The translations under genes and the position numbers were made by a program. A DNA stretch of 49,362 nt from Methylobacterium trifolii. Its GTDB lineage: Bacteria; Pseudomonadota; Alphaproteobacteria; Rhizobiales; Beijerinckiaceae. Positions 7,781 to 19,049 of this stretch are shown here, one piece after another. The DNA is taken from the NCBI RefSeq assembly GCF_022179685.1, contig NZ_BPRB01000005.1:1-49362 (forward strand), in the 5' to 3' direction. The notes under the pieces are model-generated. The model saw only the letters and a list, made by a program, of their open reading frames with translations, was not told the DNA's origin and made no database searches. Positions within the stretch are counted from its first letter, which is position 1. Every line of letters begins with the position of its first letter.

Positions 7781-8749
7781 TCAGGCCGCCTCGGGGGCCG
7801 GAACCCGCTGCGCGGGGCTCCGCGCCTGCGCCTCCACGAACACTCGCGTGACGTCGCGATTGCGCACCTTCAGTTCGCGGTCGAGGCGCGCGACCACGCC
7901 CTCGACGTCGGCCGCGCTGAGGTCGTCGGCCATGTCGAGGCTGAGGTTCACCAGGATGTCGGAGGGGCCGAGGTGCTGGGTCAGCACCTCGTTGACGTGG
8001 CGTACGCCGGGCTCGGCCCGGACCAGTTCGTGGATCGCGGCCACCACCTCCGGGTCGGCGGCCTCGCCGATCAGCAGGCCGTGGGTCTCGACCATCAGGA
8101 ACAGGGCCATGCCCACCAGGACGACGCCGATGCCGACCGAGGACCAGCCGTCGAGCACGGGCATGTCGAGGACGTGGGCCAGGACCACGCCGGCGAGCGC
8201 GATCACCAGGCCGATCAGGGCGGCCACGTCCTCCACCAGGATGGTGAACAGGGCCGGGTCCTTGCTGCGGCGGATCGCGGTGATCGGCGGCCTGTCGCCC
8301 TTCTCGGCCCAGAACGAGCGGATCGCCACGAGGCAGGAATAGCCCTCCGCCGCGATCGAGAAGCCGAGGATGCCCACGTTCACCCAGAAGCCGGAGAGGT
8401 GGTAGCCCAGCACCGTCGCGTCCGAGACGGGCTCGGGGTGTTGGATCTTGTGGACGCCCTCGTAGATCGCGAAGATGCCGCCGCCGAGGAAGATCATCAG
8501 CGCGACGATGAAGGCGTAGAAGTAGACCTCCCGCCCGTAGCCGAAGGGATGCTTGGCGTCGGCCGGCTTCCTCGCGCGCTTCAGGCCGACGAGCAGCAGG
8601 ATCTGGTTGGCGGTGTCCACGAGGGAGTGGGTGCCCTCGGCCAGCATCGCCGTGCTGCCGGTGAGGAACGCGCCCACGAACTTCGCCGCCGCGATGGCGA
8701 GGTTGGCGCCGGCCGCCGTGTAGATCGCGCCGTTGCTCTCGTGCGCCAT
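7781..8749 (-). CDS. cation diffusion facilitator (CDF) metal exporter
   Basis: A 322-residue inner-membrane metal/H+ antiporter of the CDF family. The N-terminal helix segment GSTAMLAEGTHSLVDTANQILLL carries the HSLVD metal-site motif, followed by the family hallmark HPFGYGREVYFYAF. The later WSSVGIG helix supplies another acidic residue (D in PVLDGWSSVG). A soluble C-terminal domain (GVRHVNEVLTQHLGPSDILVNLSLDMADDLSAADVEGVVARLDRELK) forms the cytoplasmic metal-sensing fold. ATG 8749 has GGGAGG upstream; 43 further in-frame residues are not conserved in style. Zn, Fe, Mn, Co or Cd are possible; the metal cannot be read from the sequence. Confidence 0.9.
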   Translation of the reverse strand: MAHESNGAIYTAAGANLAIAAAKFVGAFLTGSTAMLAEGTHSLVDTANQILLLVGLKRARKPADAKHPFGYGREVYFYAFIVALMIFLGGGIFAIYEGVHKIQHPEPVSDATVLGYHLSGFWVNVGILGFSIAAEGYSCLVAIRSFWAEKGDRPPITAIRRSKDPALFTILVEDVAALIGLVIALAGVVLAHVLDMPVLDGWSSVGIGVVLVGMALFLMVETHGLLIGEAADPEVVAAIHELVRAEPGVRHVNEVLTQHLGPSDILVNLSLDMADDLSAADVEGVVARLDRELKVRNRDVTRVFVEAQARSPAQRVPAPEAA

Positions 8750-8892
8750 GCGGCGGCCCCTCCCATCGGCGTCCGCCCGCATGCGGACCCGCGACTGAGA
8801 AGCGTCGCCGTGCGCCGCCGGTTCCCCGCTGTGGACGCCGCCCGGCGCCCCGTGCATCGTATTTCGAGCGCCCACCAACGCCCGGAGCCGGC

Positions 8893-9324
8893 ATGAACGA
8901 GACGGCCTACGACCCCCAGAACATCTTCGCCAAGATCCTGCGCGGCGAGATTCCTGCGCACCGGGTCTACGAGGACGCGCACACCCTGGCCTTCATGGAC
9001 GTGATGCCCCAGGGCGAGGGACATACCCTGGTGATCCCGAAGGCGCCGGCTCGCGGCCTCCTGGATGCGGACCCGGCGTCGCTCGCTGCCGTGACGGCAA
9101 GCGTGCAGCGCGTGGCGCGGGCGGTGAAGGCGGCCTTCTCGGCCGACGGCCTGACGATCTTCCAGTACAACGAGCCGGCCGGCGGGCAGACGGTGTTCCA
9201 CCTGCACGTCCACATACTGCCCCGCCACGAAGGCGTGCCGCTCAAGCGTCACGAGGGCGGCATGGCCGACGACGCAGTCCTGGCCGAGCAGGCCGGGCGC
9301 ATCCGCGCGGCGCTCGACGGGTAG
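8893..9324 (+). CDS. HIT-family nucleotide hydrolase
   Basis: A 143-residue histidine-triad protein. The motif HLHVHILPR in QTVFHLHVHILPRHEGVP is the HxHxHxx active site that forms the nucleotidyl-histidine intermediate. The N-terminus NIFAKILRGEIPAHRVYEDAHTLAFMDVMPQGEGHTLVIPK is the standard HIT opening. Enzymes of this class hydrolyse adenosine 5'-phosphoramidate and related AMP conjugates in the cytoplasm. It is transcribed divergently from the CDF gene with a 143-base spacer and converges with the PilZ gene. Confidence 0.93.
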   Translation: MNETAYDPQNIFAKILRGEIPAHRVYEDAHTLAFMDVMPQGEGHTLVIPKAPARGLLDADPASLAAVTASVQRVARAVKAAFSADGLTIFQYNEPAGGQTVFHLHVHILPRHEGVPLKRHEGGMADDAVLAEQAGRIRAALDG

Positions 9325-9344
9325 GACCTCGACGCGATCCGCGT

Positions 9345-9743
9345 TCAGGCCGCGGTGGCCGCGTCGGCGGCGGGCTGGGCCATTCCGGCGAGCAGGCGGC
9401 GCAGGGTCGCGTTCTCGCTCTCCAGTTCCGCCACGCGCCGCAGCAGGAGCGTGATCGAGGCGTCGGCGGGCGGTTCGGCGGGGGCGGCCGTCTCGTCCGG
9501 GAAGGTGACGCCCACGCCGTCCTCCCGCCGCCAGCGCAGGGTCGAGCGGAAGGTCTTGTCCTTCTGCGGGACGTAGAGATCGAACACGTCGGGCAGGCTG
9601 GTCGTCTCGCTGAGCGACAGGCGGGCGCCGGCGCCCGACATGTCGCGCACGAGGCAATCCATGCTCGACGCGCCGTTGTTGAAGGTGATGCGGCCCTTGA
9701 GGAAGACCCTCTGGCGCAACTCTTTGCGATGTTCCGACGACAT
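9345..9743 (-). CDS. PilZ-domain protein
   Basis: A 132-residue protein. Its first about 85 residues form a PilZ domain: an arginine-rich start (RKELRQRVFLKGRITF), the D-x-S-x-x-G motif in VRDMSGAGARLSL, and a C-terminal strand FRSTLRWRREDGVGVTF. PilZ domains bind cyclic di-GMP through RxxxR plus (D/N)xSxxG; here the first motif is approximate, so c-di-GMP binding is likely but not assured. Residues about 100-125 (LLLRRVAELESENATLRRLLAGMA) have a leucine-heptad coiled-coil pattern, suggesting dimerisation. The output partner is not evident from neighbours. Confidence 0.8.
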   Translation of the reverse strand: MSSEHRKELRQRVFLKGRITFNNGASSMDCLVRDMSGAGARLSLSETTSLPDVFDLYVPQKDKTFRSTLRWRREDGVGVTFPDETAAPAEPPADASITLLLRRVAELESENATLRRLLAGMAQPAADAATAA

Positions 9744-9830
9744 GCGGCCGGTCCCCGATCGAATGATGGCGACGAGCCTGACACGCGAGCCCTTAAGGAA
9801 TGCTCGCCGCGATCCTCGACGGCCCGGGGT

Positions 9831-10061
9831 TCAGGCGATGAAGCGCCGGTCCACGGTCTGGAACAGGTAGAACCCGTTGAAGCGCACGGCCGTGTCGGCG
9901 GCCCGCCCGTCGAAATCGAGGGGCAGGGCGTCCTCCGCCCCGAGCTTGCCGCCGAAGGCCCAGCGGCCGCTGCCGATGAAGGGGGGCACCGAGCAGGCCT
10001 CGGGCACCGCGCAGCACAGGCCTTCCACGCTCTTGAGCTGGAACAGGTTGTAGCTTCGCAT
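9831..10061 (-). CDS. small hypothetical protein
   Basis: A 76-residue protein, MRSYNLFQLKSVEGLCCAVPEAC..., with an aromatic-rich C-terminus (FNGFYLFQTVDRRFIA). I do not recognise a family. It has an excellent ribosome binding site (GGAGGA, 8 bases before ATG 10061) and codon use like its neighbours, which supports a real gene. Two cysteines sit together at residues 16-17 with a third at 23. It lies between the PilZ gene and nadE, all on the same strand. Confidence 0.6.
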   Translation of the reverse strand: MRSYNLFQLKSVEGLCCAVPEACSVPPFIGSGRWAFGGKLGAEDALPLDFDGRAADTAVRFNGFYLFQTVDRRFIA

Positions 10062-10161
10062 CGGACATCCTCCGCTTGGCCGCCCTCGAACCGACCTTTC
10101 GCACCGCGAAGAATCAGCTTGACCGTGGTGATAATCCCACAATCCGTCGGGTTTGTGTCGG

Positions 10162-12240
<2,079 letters not shown>

Positions 12241-12422
12241 GTGAAGCGCGCCGCATCGACCTTAACCCGATGCCGCCTCCCTCTCCAGGGCGCGCGGACA
12301 AGGCGCGCGCCGCGACGGGCGCGGGGCTCGGATCAAGGCTCTGTTAACGACGAACGGCCTAACTCTGGGGCGACCGCTCATGCAGGGCGGACCCCCGTGT
12401 TTCGAGTATCGTTCGAGAACCC

Positions 12423-15400
12423 ATGCGCGCATCGGGACGGCCTCCGTATTCCCACCGTGATCCCTCCCGCCCGGGCCGCGGCGTCACGCGCCCCGGCCTG
12501 TCGCTCGGCGCGCTGGCGCATCGCCTGATGTCGCTGCGCGCCAGCCTGACCCGGCGGCTCGCCGGCGCCCCGGCCCGGCCCGGCTACGCGATCGCCGGCA
12601 CCAGGCCCGCCCCGAGCTGGCTCACCCCGCCCGGCGCCATGGTCGGGCGCGGAGCGGAGCCGCAGGTGCCGTATCCGGCAGGCAGCGCCCGCTCGGCGCC
12701 CGAGGCGTGGCCGGTCGCCGCCCGCGATCTCTGGCCCGATCACGTCTTCGACGACCGGGCGAGCCTCGACATGCTGGAGGCCGCCCGGCCCGAGAGCCGG
12801 ATCGACGTCTCCGCCTCTTCGCCCGGCGTGCTGGTGCGCTCGCCCCGCCGCCCCGCCGCCATCACCCCGGAGGGGATGCAGCCGGCGCCGGGCCCGACGC
12901 CGTCCACGCCCGCCCCCTCCCCCGTCCCGTCCGCGGTGCGCTACACCCGGACCCCCGACACCATCCTGCAGGAACGCCGCCAGCGGGCGCTGGAGGCTGA
13001 GCGGCTCGCCCTGGAGCGGGCGCGCGACGAGGCCCAGGCGGCCGCCCAGGCGATCGAAGCCGCAGCCCATGCAGCCCGTGCAGCCGAGACCGAGCGGGCC
13101 GCCGCGGCCGAGGCCGCGCGCACTGGAGCCGAGCCGCCGCCGGCCCTGCCCGCGAGCCCCGTCGAGGCGGAGGTCGTCACCCTCGGCGGCCCCGTACCCC
13201 TGTGGCGCCAGCCCTTCGTGGCGCCCCCCGGCGTGCGCTTCTTCCGGACGCCGGACCGCCGCCCGGCCCGCCCGGCCGTCGAGCTGTCCGCCTCCACCGC
13301 CCCGGCCCCGCGGCCGCTGCCGGCCGCGCAGCCGCGCGACCTGTCCGAACTGCCGGACTGGTCGGACGCGCAGCCCTGGTTCGGCGGCGGCGACTGGTCG
13401 GCGATCGAAGGCTGGGCCAGCCTGGAGGCGGAGCCCGCCCCGAGCCTGCCGGTGGCCGAAGACCTGCCGCCTGCCGCGGCGGTGCCGCCTGTCGAGGCCG
13501 CAGCCGTCGCCGCGGCGGCCGAACGCTTCGTCTCGGTGCCCCTCGACATCTCGCACCTGCGCTCGATGCCGCCCAAGCCCGTCTACGTCCTCGACCGCCT
13601 CGTGCGCTTCGACCAGCCGCCGCGTCCCGCCGACGGGCAGGACAACCGCCATGTGGCGGCGGACGCCGAGGAGACCGCGCAGATTCGCGCCGCCTTCCTG
13701 CCCCGGCCCCCGGTGCTCGCCTTGGTGTTCGGCCCGGGTGCGGAGACCCCCTCCGCTGACGCCCCCTGCGAGGCCCCCTCCCCTGCCGCCGCCGAGCCGG
13801 CGCCCCCGGTCGCCGAGGCGCCCCGCCGCGCGCCCGTGCTCTGCGCCATGGCGGCGCGTGCCGCCATCCGTTCGGCCGGCCGGCCGCCTGCCCCCGGCGC
13901 AGCGGCTGAGCCCGTCCCCGCCGCTCCGCCCGAGCCCGTCGCCTCCGCTCCGGCGGAACCCGTCGCCGCCTTCGGCGTCTCCGGGCCGCCGGTGGTGCCC
14001 GTCGTGCCCTTCGTCTCCCGCGCGGTGGAGCCCGTGCCGATCCCAGCCCGGCCCGTGCTCCTGCGCGGCAAGTCCGCCCCGGCGCCCGAGCCCGTCGCCG
14101 AGCCCGTGCCGGAGGATGCCGCGGAGCCGCCCGTCGCCTTCGACCTGGAGCCCGTTCCGGCCGAGGCCGCCGAGCCCGAGGCGATGCCCCTCCCCACGCC
14201 GGCGCCCCTCCCTGCCTCGGCGTCCTCGCCGCTCGTGGTCGGCCGCCCGCACATGATCCCGTCCGGGCGCCATCTCGAAGTGGCGACCTTCGAGAACGCC
14301 GACTACGAACTGCCCGCCCTCGACCTGCTGGCGATGCCGGAAAGCGGCGGCACCGCGGAGGTCGATGCCGACGTGCTCGAGCAGAACGCCCTCAACCTCC
14401 AGCAGACGGTGCAGGATTTCGGCGTGCGCGGCGACATCCTGGCCGTGCGGCCCGGCCCCGTCGTCACCCTCTACGAGCTGGAGCCGGCGCCCGGCACCAA
14501 GTCCTCCCGCGTCATCGGCCTGGCCGACGACATCGCCCGCTCGATGTCGGCCGTCTCCGCCCGCGTCGCCGTGGTGCCTGGCCGCAACGTCATCGGCATC
14601 GAACTGCCCAACGACACCCGCGAGACGGTCTTCCTGCGGGAACTGCTCGCGGCCCCCGACTTCTTCGCCAGCAAGCACAAGCTCGCTTTGTGCCTGGGCA
14701 AGAACATCGGCGGCGAGCCGATCATCGCCGACCTCGCGCGGATGCCGCATCTGCTGGTGGCCGGCACCACCGGCTCGGGCAAGTCGGTCGCCATCAACAC
14801 CATGATCCTCAGCCTGCTCTACCGGATGAAGCCGGAGGAGTGCCGCCTGATCATGGTCGATCCCAAGATGCTGGAACTGTCGGTCTACGACGGCATCCCG
14901 CACCTCCTCTCCCCCGTCGTCATCGACCCGAAGAAGGCGGTCATCGCCTTGAAGTGGGCCGTGCGCGAGATGGAGGAGCGCTACAAGAAGATGTCCAAGA
15001 TCGCGGTGCGCAACATCGACGGCTACAACGCCCGGATGAAGGAGGCGCGCGAGCGCGGCGAGGTCATCACCCGCACCGTGCAGACCGGCTTCAACCGCGA
15101 GACCGGCGAGGCCGTGTTCGAGGCCGAGGAGATGGACCTCTCGGCGCTGCCCTACATCGTGATCGTGGTCGACGAGATGGCCGACCTGATGATGGTGGCG
15201 GGCAAGGACATCGAGGGCGCGATCCAGCGCCTGGCCCAGATGGCGCGCGCGGCCGGCATCCACCTGATCATGGCGACGCAGCGCCCGTCGGTCGACGTCA
15301 TCACCGGCACGATCAAGGCGAACTTCCCGACCCGGATCTCCTTCCAGGTCACCAGCAAGATCGATTCGCGCACGATCCTGGGCGAGATGGGCGCCGAGCA

Positions 15401-15905
15401 GCTGCTGGGTCAGGGCGACATGCTGTTCATGGCCGGCGGCGGTCGCACCACCCGCGTGCACGGGCCGTTCTGCTCGGACTCGGAGGTCGAGAGCGTGGTC
15501 GCCCACCTCAAGCGCCAGGGCCGCCCGAGCTACCTCGACGCCGTCACCGCCGACGACGGCAGCGAGGACGCCCCCAAGGGCAAGGCGGCGAAAGCCGACA
15601 AGGCCGAGCGCATCGAGGAGGTCGAGGAGGACGCGCCGGTCTTCGACGTGGGTGCCTTCGTGGCGGCCTCGGGCGGCGAGGCGGGCGACCTCTACGAGCA
15701 GGCGATCCAGGTGGTGCTGCGGGACCGCAAGGCCTCCACCAGCTACATCCAGCGCCGTCTCCAGATCGGCTACAACCGCGCCGCCTCGATCATGGAGCGG
15801 ATGGAGATCGAGGGCATCGTCGGCCCGGCCAACCATGCCGGCAAGCGCGAGATCCTGGTGGAAGGCGCACCCCATACGGGAGCGGCCGTCTACGACGACG
15901 ACTGA
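12423..15905 (+). CDS. ftsK: FtsK/SpoIIIE-type DNA translocase lacking visible membrane segments
   Basis: A 1160-residue ATP-driven DNA pump for chromosome segregation at division. The C-terminal motor has Walker A GTTGSGKS (781-788), Walker [13 protein letters not shown] (about 910), and the FtsK block [45 protein letters not shown] gamma winged-helix domain ([40 protein letters not shown]) would read KOPS polarity sites. Residues 1 to about 640 are Pro/Ala/Glu-rich and low-complexity, with a short possible coiled coil near 185-235. I see none of the usual four N-terminal membrane helices, and an in-frame stop at 12360 rules out a long upstream extension. Anchoring must be indirect, or a second FtsK exists elsewhere. 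Confidence 0.93.
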   Translation: MRASGRPPYSHRDPSRPGRGVTRPGLSLGALAHRLMSLRASLTRRLAGAPARPGYAIAGTRPAPSWLTPPGAMVGRGAEPQVPYPAGSARSAPEAWPVAARDLWPDHVFDDRASLDMLEAARPESRIDVSASSPGVLVRSPRRPAAITPEGMQPAPGPTPSTPAPSPVPSAVRYTRTPDTILQERRQRALEAERLALERARDEAQAAAQAIEAAAHAARAAETERAAAAEAARTGAEPPPALPASPVEAEVVTLGGPVPLWRQPFVAPPGVRFFRTPDRRPARPAVELSASTAPAPRPLPAAQPRDLSELPDWSDAQPWFGGGDWSAIEGWASLEAEPAPSLPVAEDLPPAAAVPPVEAAAVAAAAERFVSVPLDISHLRSMPPKPVYVLDRLVRFDQPPRPADGQDNRHVAADAEETAQIRAAFLPRPPVLALVFGPGAETPSADAPCEAPSPAAAEPAPPVAEAPRRAPVLCAMAARAAIRSAGRPPAPGAAAEPVPAAPPEPVASAPAEPVAAFGVSGPPVVPVVPFVSRAVEPVPIPARPVLLRGKSAPAPEPVAEPVPEDAAEPPVAFDLEPVPAEAAEPEAMPLPTPAPLPASASSPLVVGRPHMIPSGRHLEVATFENADYELPALDLLAMPESGGTAEVDADVLEQNALNLQQTVQDFGVRGDILAVRPGPVVTLYELEPAPGTKSSRVIGLADDIARSMSAVSARVAVVPGRNVIGIELPNDTRETVFLRELLAAPDFFASKHKLALCLGKNIGGEPIIADLARMPHLLVAGTTGSGKSVAINTMILSLLYRMKPEECRLIMVDPKMLELSVYDGIPHLLSPVVIDPKKAVIALKWAVREMEERYKKMSKIAVRNIDGYNARMKEARERGEVITRTVQTGFNRETGEAVFEAEEMDLSALPYIVIVVDEMADLMMVAGKDIEGAIQRLAQMARAAGIHLIMATQRPSVDVITGTIKANFPTRISFQVTSKIDSRTILGEMGAEQLLGQGDMLFMAGGGRTTRVHGPFCSDSEVESVVAHLKRQGRPSYLDAVTADDGSEDAPKGKAAKADKAERIEEVEEDAPVFDVGAFVAASGGEAGDLYEQAIQVVLRDRKASTSYIQRRLQIGYNRAASIMERMEIEGIVGPANHAGKREILVEGAPHTGAAVYDDD

Positions 15906-16062
15906 TCCGTCGCGTTCCCGCCGTCGCGCGCCGGCCTCATCGCGGGCCGGCGTCGCATCTTCGCCACAGGGCGGGGCTCTAAGCGAGTCCCGCCGACCCC
16001 ATTCGCCGACCCGTCCGCACCGCCCTTCGCGCCGCGACCGAGATCTCAGGAGACCGCCCACG

Positions 16063-17019
16063 ATGATCGGCCGCCGCACCCGCCCCGTCGCCGGTTCGCT
16101 CCTCGTCCTCGCGGCCTGGCTCGCCCCGGTGGCGCCCGCCGACGCGCAGGTCGGAGCCTTCTTCGACGGCCTGTTCGGCCGCAAGGAGCAGCCCGCCGCC
16201 CCGGCCCCCCAGGAGGAGGCGGCCCCGCCGCCGGCCGCTGCGGCGCCCGTCAGGAAGCCCGCCGCCAAGCCGCCCGGCAAGGAGGCGACCAAGGACGCGG
16301 GCAAGGAACCCGGCAAGGACGCCAAGGCCGCGCCCGCCGAGAAGACCGGCAGCATCAAGCCCGGCAGCAACAAGACGGCCCCCGCCGAGGCCCGGGTCGC
16401 GGCGGTCGGCACGCCGTCCGCCGGCGCGGTGACGGCCGAGCCGGCCGACCCCGCGACCGTGCTCGCCCAGGCCAACGCCTACTTCAACGGCATGACGACG
16501 CTGACCGGCACGTTCATGCAGATCGCCGCGGACGGCCGCCGCATCGGCGGCAAGCTGACCCTGGCCAAGCCCGGCCGCCTGCGCTTCGACTACGACCAGC
16601 CCTCGCCCCTGGAGGTGGTGGCCGACGGCCAGTCGGTGGCGGTGCGCGACCGCAAGCTCGCGACCCAGGACCTCTACTTCATCGCGCAGACGCCCCTGAA
16701 ATTCCTGCTGCGCGAGAAGATCGACCTCGCCCGCGACCTCACCGTCACCGAGGTGACGAACGATCCGGGCGGCGTGCGCATCGCCCTGGAGGACCGCGCG
16801 ACGCTCGGCGGCACCTCGAAGATCCAGCTCTACTTCGATGCCGAGATGAAGACCCTGTCGCAGTGGCGGATCACCGATCCGCAGGGCTACCTCACCACCG
16901 TGCAGCTCTCGAACCTGCAGAAGGGCAAGGCGGTGGACGGCACCCTGTTCTTCATCAATTACGGCCGGCCCGAGGACAAGGCGATGCAGCAGCAGATCCA
17001 GGGCCTGCAGCGGCCGTAG
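16063..17019 (+). CDS. lolA: LolA-type outer-membrane lipoprotein carrier
   Basis: A 318-residue secreted protein. A Sec signal spans 1-28 (cleavage ADA|QVG). Residues about 40-130 are a disordered Lys/Pro/Ala-rich linker (KKP, KPPGKEATKDAGKEPGKDAK). The LolA fold begins near 131 with ANAYFNGMTTLTGTFMQIAADGRRIGGKLTLAKPGRLRFDYDQPSPLEVVADGQSVAVRD. This protein would ferry lipoproteins across the periplasm from LolCDE to the outer membrane. ATG 16063 has CAGGAGA upstream. It follows ftsK by 157 bases, the usual ftsK-lolA-xth order of Rhizobiales. That spacer contains a CGCCGGCC/GGCCGGCG hairpin (15929-15952) without a T-tract. Confidence 0.9.
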   Translation: MIGRRTRPVAGSLLVLAAWLAPVAPADAQVGAFFDGLFGRKEQPAAPAPQEEAAPPPAAAAPVRKPAAKPPGKEATKDAGKEPGKDAKAAPAEKTGSIKPGSNKTAPAEARVAAVGTPSAGAVTAEPADPATVLAQANAYFNGMTTLTGTFMQIAADGRRIGGKLTLAKPGRLRFDYDQPSPLEVVADGQSVAVRDRKLATQDLYFIAQTPLKFLLREKIDLARDLTVTEVTNDPGGVRIALEDRATLGGTSKIQLYFDAEMKTLSQWRITDPQGYLTTVQLSNLQKGKAVDGTLFFINYGRPEDKAMQQQIQGLQRP

Positions 17020-17029
17020 GCAGACCCGG

Positions 17030-17767
17030 TCACGCTGCCGTGGCGGCCGGGCGCCAGCGGTCCAGCTCCCGGTCGATCGCGCCTTCGGTCCGGCGCATGA
17101 ATTCGGCCGCCGCCAGCCCCGGCGTCAGGGGATCGAGGTAGCTGACCACCACCGTGCCCGCCCGCGTCCGCGACCCGCTCGGCCAGAACAGCCCGGAATT
17201 GACCGCCACCGGCAGCACCGGCAGGCCGAGCCGGCCGTAGAGCAGTTCGACGCCGCGCTTGAACTGAAGCGGCTCGCCGATCTCGCCGCGCGTGCCCTCG
17301 GGGAAGATCAGCACGGAGCGGCCCTGGTCGATCGCCGCGCGGCTCTCGTCGATCATGGTGCGCAGGGCCTGGGTGCCGTTGGCCCGGTCGATGATGATCA
17401 TCGGCGAGCGGCGCAGGAACCAGCCCACGATCGGGATCGAGACCAGCTCGCGCTTGGCGATGATCGCCACGTCCGGCACCAGGATGAGGAAGGCTAGGGT
17501 CTCCCAGGCGGATTGGTGGTTGGCCACGATCAGGCAGGGGCCGGCCGGGATGCGCTCCCGCCCCTCCTCGACGTAGGTCAGCCCGACGAGGTGGCGCAGG
17601 CCGAACAGGATGCCGCGCGCCCACAGGCGCGTTGCCGCGCGGATGGGCCGGGCGGGCGCGCCCGAGGCTGCGAGCACCACCAGCGGCGCTACGAAGAGCG
17701 CGGTCCAGGCCCCCCAGTAGAGGTTGAAGAGCACGGAGCGGGGGTGGGGCAAGAGGGCATCCTTCAT
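17030..17767 (-). CDS. 1-acylglycerol-3-phosphate O-acyltransferase family protein
   Basis: A 245-residue PlsC-type acyltransferase that would add an acyl chain to lysophosphatidate or another lysolipid at the inner membrane. Block I reads ANHQSAWETLAF, an HX4E variant of the usual HX4D. Block III is FPEGTRGEIGEPLQFKRGVELL, and block IV LPVLPVAVNSGLFWPS. One hydrophobic N-terminal segment (NLYWGAWTALFVAPLVVLAASG) anchors it. The glutamate variant is, as I recall, common in alphaproteobacterial members, so it does not signal inactivity. It converges with lolA, 10 bases apart, and is divergent from xth. Confidence 0.88.
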   Translation of the reverse strand: MKDALLPHPRSVLFNLYWGAWTALFVAPLVVLAASGAPARPIRAATRLWARGILFGLRHLVGLTYVEEGRERIPAGPCLIVANHQSAWETLAFLILVPDVAIIAKRELVSIPIVGWFLRRSPMIIIDRANGTQALRTMIDESRAAIDQGRSVLIFPEGTRGEIGEPLQFKRGVELLYGRLGLPVLPVAVNSGLFWPSGSRTRAGTVVVSYLDPLTPGLAAAEFMRRTEGAIDRELDRWRPAATAA

Positions 17768-17913
17768 GTCCGCGCGATCGAACGGCTGCGGAGAGCGCGG
17801 GGTTTCGCGGCGACGCGGCCCCCGATCCAGTCTATCGGAAGAACCAATTCGGCGCGCAGGGGCGTTTCGCCCCGGCCGCTCCGAGGATCCCCCACACCAC
17901 CGAGCTAGCCCCG

Positions 17914-18723
17914 TTGCGCCTCACCGTCACCTCCTGGAACATCAATTCGGTGCGCCTGCGCATCGATTCCGTGCTGCGTTTCCTCGCCGAGGCGCGCCCC
18001 GACGTGCTCTGCCTGCAGGAGACCAAATGCCCCGACGACGCCTTCCCCCTGAAGGCGTTCCGGGGCTCGGGCTACGAGAACGTCGTCTTCGCCGGGCAGA
18101 AGGGCTACAACGGCGTCGCCATCCTCTCGCGCTTTCCCCTCTCCACCCGCGCGGTGATGGGATTCTGCGAGCGGCAGGACGCGCGCCACATCTCGGCGGT
18201 GCTGGGCCCCGAGGCGGGCGCGGCGGCGGGAATCGCGCTGCACGACTTCTACGTGCCGGCTGGCGGCGACGTCCCGGACCGGGCCCTGAACCCGAAATTC
18301 GGCCACAAGCTCGATTTCCTCGCCGAACTCCGGGCCTGGGGCGGACGGCGCCCCTCCGGCCCGGCGATCCTCGTCGGCGACCTCAACGTGGCGCCCCTGG
18401 AGCACGACGTCTGGTCCCACAGGCAGCTCCTCGACGTGGTCAGCCACACCCCCGTCGAGACGCAGGCCCTGGAGACCCTGCGGAACGAGGCCGGCTGGAT
18501 CGACTCGGCCCGGCTGCTCATCCCGGAGCCGGAGAAGATCTACACGTGGTGGAGCTACCGCTCGCCGGATTGGGCGGCGGCCAACAAGGGCCGGCGCCTC
18601 GACCATGCCTGGGTCTCGCCGGAGCTGGCCGGCACCGTCCGCCGGGTCGAGGTGTTTCGCGATGCGCGGGGCTGGGAGCGTCCCTCGGACCACGCTCCGG
18701 TGACGTTGACGCTGGAGCTGTGA
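17914..18723 (+). CDS. xth: exodeoxyribonuclease III / AP endonuclease
   Basis: A 269-residue enzyme of the EEP nuclease superfamily acting in base-excision repair at abasic sites. The opening LTVTSWNINSVRLRIDSVLRFL is diagnostic. The metal-binding glutamate is E36 (LCLQETKCPD), LVGDLNVAPLEHDVW holds the catalytic Asp/Asn, and RLDHAWVSPEL and SDHAPVTLTL complete the active site. The start is TTG at 17914: no ATG or GTG lies close enough to preserve the conserved N-terminus. The stop codon lies inside a perfect 16-bp inverted repeat that begins a dispersed repeat element. Confidence 0.95.
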   Translation: MRLTVTSWNINSVRLRIDSVLRFLAEARPDVLCLQETKCPDDAFPLKAFRGSGYENVVFAGQKGYNGVAILSRFPLSTRAVMGFCERQDARHISAVLGPEAGAAAGIALHDFYVPAGGDVPDRALNPKFGHKLDFLAELRAWGGRRPSGPAILVGDLNVAPLEHDVWSHRQLLDVVSHTPVETQALETLRNEAGWIDSARLLIPEPEKIYTWWSYRSPDWAAANKGRRLDHAWVSPELAGTVRRVEVFRDARGWERPSDHAPVTLTLEL

Positions 18724-18760
18724 GACCGCCTCCGCCTGATCGAAGCGGAGGCGGTCTCAC
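18720..18760 (+). terminator. 16-bp perfect hairpin overlapping the xth stop codon
   Basis: GTGAGACCGCCTCCGC pairs perfectly with GCGGAGGCGGTCTCAC around the loop CTGATCGAA. The stop codon TGA (18721-18723) is inside the left arm. No T-tract follows, so it may stabilise the 3' end or block read-through, not act as a classical terminator. It also forms the first part of the repeat listed next. Confidence 0.5.
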
Positions 18761-18825
18761 CGAGCCCGCCCGGCGCTTGAGCGAAGCCGAAATCCGCATA
18801 GCGAAGCGATCGATCGGATTTCGTG
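18721..18825 (+). repeat. dispersed palindromic repeat, family 1, copy 1
   Basis: About 100 bases closely similar to 42811-42912. Both copies begin exactly at a TGA stop codon, open with a GC-rich hairpin whose loop contains GATCGAA, then share CACCGAGCC and an identical 29-base core (18772-18800, beginning CGGCGCTTGAGCG and ending AATCCGCAT). Both end with the 9-bp inverted repeat CGAAATCCG/CGGATTTCG. The arrangement resembles REP/RPE-type intergenic elements. The hairpin arms differ in sequence between copies but keep pairing. Confidence 0.75.
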
Positions 18826-18925
18826 TGAGCCCGGCGCATCGCCACGTCGGCATGCCGCGCTTCGGCGGGCACGGATCGCGTGGAACGGGACGCGCGGCGG
18901 CGCATTGCCCGGTCACACCCCCGTG

Positions 18926-19042
18926 ATGAGAGCCGGCACCTTCATGCGAAAGATCCTGATCGCCTTCCTCCTGCCGAAGGTCGTCTCCTGGCTGCGCCGC
19001 CGCTACGGCGGCCAGCAGCACCAGCGCGGCCGGTCCTTCTGA
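18926..19042 (+). CDS. possible 38-residue small protein
   Basis: A short reading frame, MRAGTFMRKILIAFLLPKVVSWLRRRYGGQQHQRGRSF, with a hydrophobic helix (ILIAFLLPKVVSWL) followed by a basic tail, the style of a small membrane-associated peptide. An internal ATG at 18944 would give a 32-residue form starting MRKILIAFLL. Neither start has a strong ribosome binding site. It converges with the permease gene. I do not recognise a family with certainty. Confidence 0.4.
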   Translation: MRAGTFMRKILIAFLLPKVVSWLRRRYGGQQHQRGRSF

Positions 19043-19049
19043 CGGCCAT

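Noticed and set aside
12378-16475. A 1365-residue open frame antisense to ftsK and lolA
   Set aside because: It mirrors real genes in very GC-rich DNA, is full of low-complexity His/Arg/Gly runs, and has no recognisable domain. It is an artefact of few stop codons.
16063-16475. Kinase-like or phage-like reading of the Lys/Pro/Ala stretch in LolA
   Set aside because: It is a disordered linker after a signal peptide; the C-terminal part is clearly LolA.
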